From: Phaeoceros laevis
Lineage: Eukaryota > Anthocerotophyta > Anthocerotopsida > Notothyladales
Direction: 5' to 3'
Length of the DNA stretch: 22,412 bases
Assembly (NCBI GenBank): GCA_049999765.1
Contig: JBNGIQ010007665.1
Location: 1 to 22,412 of the forward strand
The notes under the pieces are model-generated. The model saw nothing but the letters and a program-made list of their open reading frames with translations. It was not told the DNA's origin and searched no databases. The position numbers and the translations under genes were made by a program. This document shows, piece by piece, positions 19,425-22,412 of the stretch. Numbering within the stretch: the first letter of the stretch is position 1; the number at the start of each line of letters is the position of its first letter.

Positions 19425-20825
19425 CTAGAGCTCTTCTCTCTCAGCCTCGGTTTCGATGAAGATCTGCACTCCCCCATCCACTTCTACTTGCGAGCTCGAG
19501 GGGCCTGGAGAGTGCTGCGGAGATGTGTCACTTTCTTCTGTGCCACCTCCAACGCACACCTCAGCTGTGGGAGTCGCCGGTGCATTGGTTGAGCTGGCCA
19601 CTGGTCCTGAAAAATGTGAGCTGGCTGCTGCTCCTGAACCATGTGCAGCGGCTGCTGCTCCTGAAACCGGTGTGCCGGATATCCGGCCGCCGGATGACGT
19701 CTCAGGTTGAGCAAGTGAAGATGTTGCCTGTGCCAGTGCAGTAGCTGGTTTTGGTGGTGGCGGCATAGGCGGAACAGCACTTGTAACACCTGCGAACATC
19801 CATTTTGGTTGCACAATGGCATAACTCCCCTTCTCAAACCTTGTGGTGTCCATTTGCTCCTTGTGCCATCCCTTGTGCCCACTTTTGGGGTGAGTAGCCA
19901 CCTCTTCATCTTCATCGGGGAAGCTGTCCATACTCACAATCGTGCTCTTTATAAACTCCACGCATCTGGGATTCGTGTCGAGTGCCACACAGTTACGCTT
20001 TTCTTGAAGTGCAGTGACAATTGTTGTCCCACTCCCAGAACACACATCCATAATCCAATCTCCCTCCTCCGAAAACAATGTGATGATCTTTCGCATGAGC
20101 TTCAAAGGTTTCTGGTAGGAACTCACCACCTGCTTATCCAGTGAAGCATATATGGCCTTGTGGTATACGGCGCACTCCGTGAACACATTTGACAATCCAG
20201 GAACACTCTTCAGCGCTGGGTTTTCAAATGCGTTCACAAAAGGCTCAAGCCGAATATTGTTTTCTCCATTTTCCATCGCATACCTCTGGCTGCACCCATG
20301 ACCAATAGTAACATAGTCCACGTTGTCGTAAAACCTGTCTTTACCGTTGGGCAGGATGTTTGGCTTGTGCCATATGCAGCTGTCTACACCACTTGCGCAG
20401 CGAGCTTTCAGCATGGACCTGATGTTTTCCACGTCTTCCACGCCATGGAAGAACACAACCCTCCACACTGGTGCATCTATTGAGTTAAGAAACCCATTCA
20501 TAATCTCCACCAAATCTTCTTTTGTGAACTGCTCATCCATAGCATTCTCCTCATAGTGTCCACGAGGTAGATCAGCTATGAGGAGAGTGTACTCTCGCAT
20601 GCCGAGGTCCTTGGCCATCGCCAGCACATCTCCCGCGCAAACCTTGTATAGCACATGTTGCCCGTCCTCCCATTTACGATTAGTGTACTCTGTGAGCATT
20701 GCCAGGTCGTCATCTGTAAGCGCTTGCTGACCCTCAGCGGTTCTCCTAAACCTCTTTGCCCTGTTGATGTGCGCTATGAAGGACTCGGGCAAAGATTGAG
20801 GCCTCTTATCAATATCCCCCTTCTT
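19425..20825 (-). CDS. Amino-methyltransferase (N4-cytosine/N6-adenine type) core, mobile-element-like
   Basis: A splice acceptor (CACTATTGCAG) opens an exon at 20825 that stays open for 466 codons. Motif order is permuted as in beta-class amino-methyltransferases. A motif IV-like TLLIADLPRGHYEE lies near residue 85. A variable middle segment follows. Motif X-like SYQKPLKLMRKIITLF then runs directly into motif I DVCSGSGTT (residue 260), and NCVALDTNPRCVEFI follows. Such enzymes transfer a methyl group from S-adenosylmethionine to exocyclic amino groups in DNA. Motif IV keeps D-x-P but has Arg where an aromatic residue is usual (DPPY/F/W), which may mean loss of activity. After the domain comes a low-complexity Gln/Ala/Pro/Ser-rich region containing palindrome copy 3. 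A bacterial-type enzyme in a plant genome, beside ParB-like sequence and repeats, suggests a mobile-element origin. Confidence 0.78.
   Translation of the reverse strand, partial: KKGDIDKRPQSLPESFIAHINRAKRFRRTAEGQQALTDDDLAMLTEYTNRKWEDGQHVLYKVCAGDVLAMAKDLGMREYTLLIADLPRGHYEENAMDEQFTKEDLVEIMNGFLNSIDAPVWRVVFFHGVEDVENIRSMLKARCASGVDSCIWHKPNILPNGKDRFYDNVDYVTIGHGCSQRYAMENGENNIRLEPFVNAFENPALKSVPGLSNVFTECAVYHKAIYASLDKQVVSSYQKPLKLMRKIITLFSEEGDWIMDVCSGSGTTIVTALQEKRNCVALDTNPRCVEFIKSTIVSMDSFPDEDEEVATHPKSGHKGWHKEQMDTTRFEKGSYAIVQPKWMFAGVTSAVPPMPPPPKPATALAQATSSLAQPETSSGGRISGTPVSGAAAAAHGSGAAASSHFSGPVASSTNAPATPTAEVCVGGGTEESDTSPQHSPGPSSSQVEVDGGVQIFIETEAEREEL
19675..19686. repeat. Palindrome copy 3 (CCGGATATCCGG), in coding sequence
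   Basis: A perfect 12-base palindrome inside the low-complexity C-terminal part of the methyltransferase frame, read there as part of AAGYPAHR. Confidence 0.95.
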
Positions 20826-20839
20826 CTGCAATAGTGAAA

Positions 20840-20960
20840 AGAGAACAACCATAAGTGAACCACCTTGCCAAATGGGCCAGATATCCGGCCCACTCAACCA
20901 CCTTGCCAAATGGGCCGGACATCCGGCCCACTCAACCACCTTGTCCAGTATGCTATGGTG
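20840..20960. repeat. 38-bp tandem repeat carrying palindrome copies 4 and 5, in an intron
   Basis: The unit AACCACCTTGCCAAATGGGC plus the palindrome and CACTC occurs twice, with a third partial start (AACCACCTTGTCC). The palindromes are GGGCCAGATATCCGGCCC (20874-20891) and GGGCCGGACATCCGGCCC (20912-20929). They lie immediately upstream, on the minus strand, of the acceptor of the methyltransferase exon, so they are intronic. Confidence 0.9.
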
Positions 20961-21262
20961 ACACAGCTCCAGTGCGATGACTTCGACCAAGTGTGGGCGA
21001 GATACCCTCTTCACGCAACCGACGAGAGGCTAGCTGAGTTCCAAGCAGCCTTTGCGAAACTGGTGAGTGACCATCAAGTTTGTTGTCGCATGTTGTTGGC
21101 TTCATAGGTGTGGTTCCCACCTAGCACGCCGAACCTGTAGCCACCCTGTTCCACCCCCTTACCCACTCTTTCTTCGTCGAAGTCTTCAACACTTGCACAG
21201 TCTTCAGGGTCAATCATGACCACCACAGGAAGCACGCCAGCGTCGACATAGGCACTTCATCT
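20940..21262 (-). pseudogene. ParB-like segment of the methyltransferase element, broken
   Basis: On the minus strand VDAGVLPVVVMIDPEDCASV leads to GYRFGVLGGNHTYEANNM, then a TGA at 21074-21076. The pattern (hydrophobic strand, DPE, then Y.F.VLGGNHT..A) matches the N-terminal core of ParB/KorB-type domains, where GxxR or GNHT follows a strand. A further strand-like piece, RPHLVEVIALELCHHSILDK, follows in another frame (20940-21000), where the ParB fold expects one. Upstream, the frame must shift by one base near 21250 to join the preceding coding sequence. ParB-like domains beside DNA methyltransferases are common in phages and bacterial mobile elements. Call moderate, based on motif shape only. 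Confidence 0.5.
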
Positions 21263-21929
21263 TGTGGACTAACCTGTTCACAAAAGGCATATCCAGCTTG
21301 CGGATACATGCCTTTGGAAGCCCCTTCATCTCTCTAGCAGGATACATGTCCTTCACATGCAGAGAGTGCGTGCGTGGATCATACTTCTTCGCCCTCATGG
21401 ACTTCTTGGCTTTCACAGTTGCAGAGTCCACCTTGGTCTTTTCATGCAGCCTCTCTGCATCAGTCTGCACGCTTCCGCTCAAAACCGATGTGAACAACGT
21501 TTCTTCAACCTCCGGATTCGGGGGCACCCTCTTTGCCTTGGTTGGTGCTCTCTTCTTCCTACCTCTTCAGGTCCCTTTACCACCACCACCGCTGCCACCA
21601 CCTCGCTGCCTGCCCTGAAGATCTATGATCTCATTCTCGTCTTCTATTATCACCACCTTTCCCTTCTTGCGAGAGTCATTTCCGCACAGTTGCATGTAAT
21701 GGGTGGTCGCAAAATCCCGTAGCTTCACCAGCTTCTGAAGTTATTTCTCTGTTTGCGAATTCTGGTCCTTCATCAGCGTCTTCTGCACACTCTCCTCAAT
21801 CCTCATTAGCTTCTGCCGCAGGCCTTCTGCATCCGCACTCTCAACAGTTTTCACGAGTGCCTCCCACTCCCCCTGTCGAAACAGCTGCTGTGAGCCGGGT
21901 GGGTTACCGTCCAACCCTCCTGGAGTGAG

Positions 21930-21941
21930 CCGGATATCCGG
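21930..21941. repeat. Palindrome copy 6 (CCGGATATCCGG), in coding sequence
   Basis: A perfect 12-base palindrome with flanks GAG and CGC. On the minus strand it is read as part of GAPDIRLTPG. Confidence 0.95.
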
Positions 21942-22255
21942 CGCACCTGATTGGGTTGCTGGCGTCGAAGGTGGTGCTCTTGATCTCCATACGAGCGGGG
22001 TCTCCTCAGATTCGTCATGAACACTATCCGTTTGTAAGTCTTGCTGTTGGTAGTCGGCATCTTGGCTGTCACCACTACCTTTGCCACCACATTCACCACT
22101 ACCGTCACCACTACCTCCATCACCTTCCTCATCTAGATCTATCCTCATGTTGATTACGGCTAGGCATCTGGCTGGACTGAACTACAACCTCTTCCTACAA
22201 CACCTCCATTCTGATTGGACGGCCCCCGAGTGCTCTGTGCCCTGCCTGATGTGAG

Positions 22256-22267
22256 CCGGATATCCGG
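22256..22267. repeat. Palindrome copy 7 (CCGGATATCCGG), in coding sequence
   Basis: A perfect 12-base palindrome with the same flanks as copy 6 (GAG and CGC). On the minus strand it is read in a different frame, as part of ERRISGSHQ. Confidence 0.95.
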
Positions 22268-22412
22268 CGCTCCTGCTCCCGCACAGTAGGCGAATGTTGC
22301 TGGCCAAACCGAGGTGCAATAGGTGGCAGATTAGCCCGGGCAAGCAGAGACGGATTCGGAGCCCAAAGCAGCTCCTCTAGACGCTCCATGCCCGATCCCA
22401 GGCGCTCGAGCT

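Larger units (their letters stand above)
21250..22412 (-). pseudogene. N-terminal region of the methyltransferase element, stop-riddled, runs off the right edge
   Basis: The frame is open from the right edge (LERLGSGMERLEELLWAPNP) to a TAG at 22195-22197 and still looks coding beyond it. A neighbouring frame then starts at 22148 with an Asp/Gly/Ser-rich acidic run and continues through Pro-rich and helical segments (LFRQGEWEALVKTVESADAE). It passes TAA 21741-21743 and TGA 21567-21569 into a basic Lys-rich segment (RGRKKRAPTKAKR) and KKYDPRTHSLHVKDMYPARE, ending near KLDMPFVNR. Each of the three stops is one C-to-T step from Gln or Arg. Nothing here matches an enzyme; low-complexity acidic and basic tracts suggest nucleic-acid or chromatin contacts. 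Palindrome copies 6 and 7 lie within it. Confidence 0.55.

Noticed and set aside
20865-21107. Plus-strand open frame with protein-like sequence (CDDFDQVWARYPLHATDERL)
   Set aside because: It lies antisense to the ParB-like and methyltransferase reading on the minus strand and overlaps the intronic palindrome repeats; the minus-strand assignment explains more. It remains a mild puzzle.
18878-22267. CRISPR-like array interpretation of the palindromic repeats
   Set aside because: Spacing is irregular, repeats are only 12-18 bases, the host is eukaryotic and copies lie inside coding sequence.

Overview
The window is nuclear DNA from a eukaryote of the green-plant (streptophyte) lineage. Several genes are split by short GT-AG introns (about 90-340 bases), and the gene families are typical of plants: a Bet v 1/PR-10-like protein, mitochondrial-type beta-ketoacyl synthase, UDP-glucuronate decarboxylase, an RWD plus RBR ubiquitin ligase, an R-lectin receptor-like kinase and a malectin/LRR kinase remnant. 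The mixture suggests an early-diverging streptophyte; a charophyte alga such as Chara is my guess, at low confidence, from the sequence alone. There is one 100-N assembly gap at 2198-2297.

Layout. (1) 661-3490: a run of unrelated, incomplete gene pieces, all on the plus strand: alpha/beta hydrolase, UDP-xylose synthase, eIF2B-alpha, KAS and HBS1-like GTPase. They keep introns and splice sites but carry frameshifts or stops. (2) 3490-4580: AT-rich and CATG-rich spacer with a dense cluster of inverted repeats at 4016-4205. (3) 5220-7618 (+): an apparently intact six-exon RNF14-like RBR E3 ligase. (4) 7831-8990: a two-exon Bet v 1-like gene on the minus strand, with a tandem duplicate of its 3' end and a tandem repeat upstream of its start. 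(5) 9051-10665: a decayed ZNFX1-like fragment (-) and two coding-looking stretches I cannot name. (6) 11257-12277 (+): a two-exon cwf21-domain (SRRM2/CWC21-like) splicing factor behind a 60-base tandem repeat. (7) 12850-13330 (-): a broken malectin/LRR receptor-kinase remnant. (8) 13509-16024 (-): a receptor-like kinase with R-type lectin and DUF642-like ectodomains, interrupted by one in-frame TGA. (9) 16025-18870: no recognised gene, but an interleaved set of inverted repeats near 17295-17381. (10) 19025 to the right edge (-): a mobile-element-like gene with an acidic N-terminal region, a ParB-like segment, a permuted amino-methyltransferase core and a coiled-coil plus acidic tail. It is broken by several stops and frameshifts.

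The most unusual signals are at the two ends. At the left, at least five gene fragments lie side by side in one orientation, as a fragment-capturing transposon would leave them. At the right, a perfect palindrome, CCGGATATCCGG, or a one-base variant recurs seven times in 3.4 kb and nowhere else in the window. It lies in coding sequence of different frames, in an intron and in 3' flanking DNA of the ParB/methyltransferase gene. The middle genes (E3 ligase, Bet v 1-like, splicing factor, receptor kinase) look like ordinary unlinked host genes; I see no operon-like relation among them.
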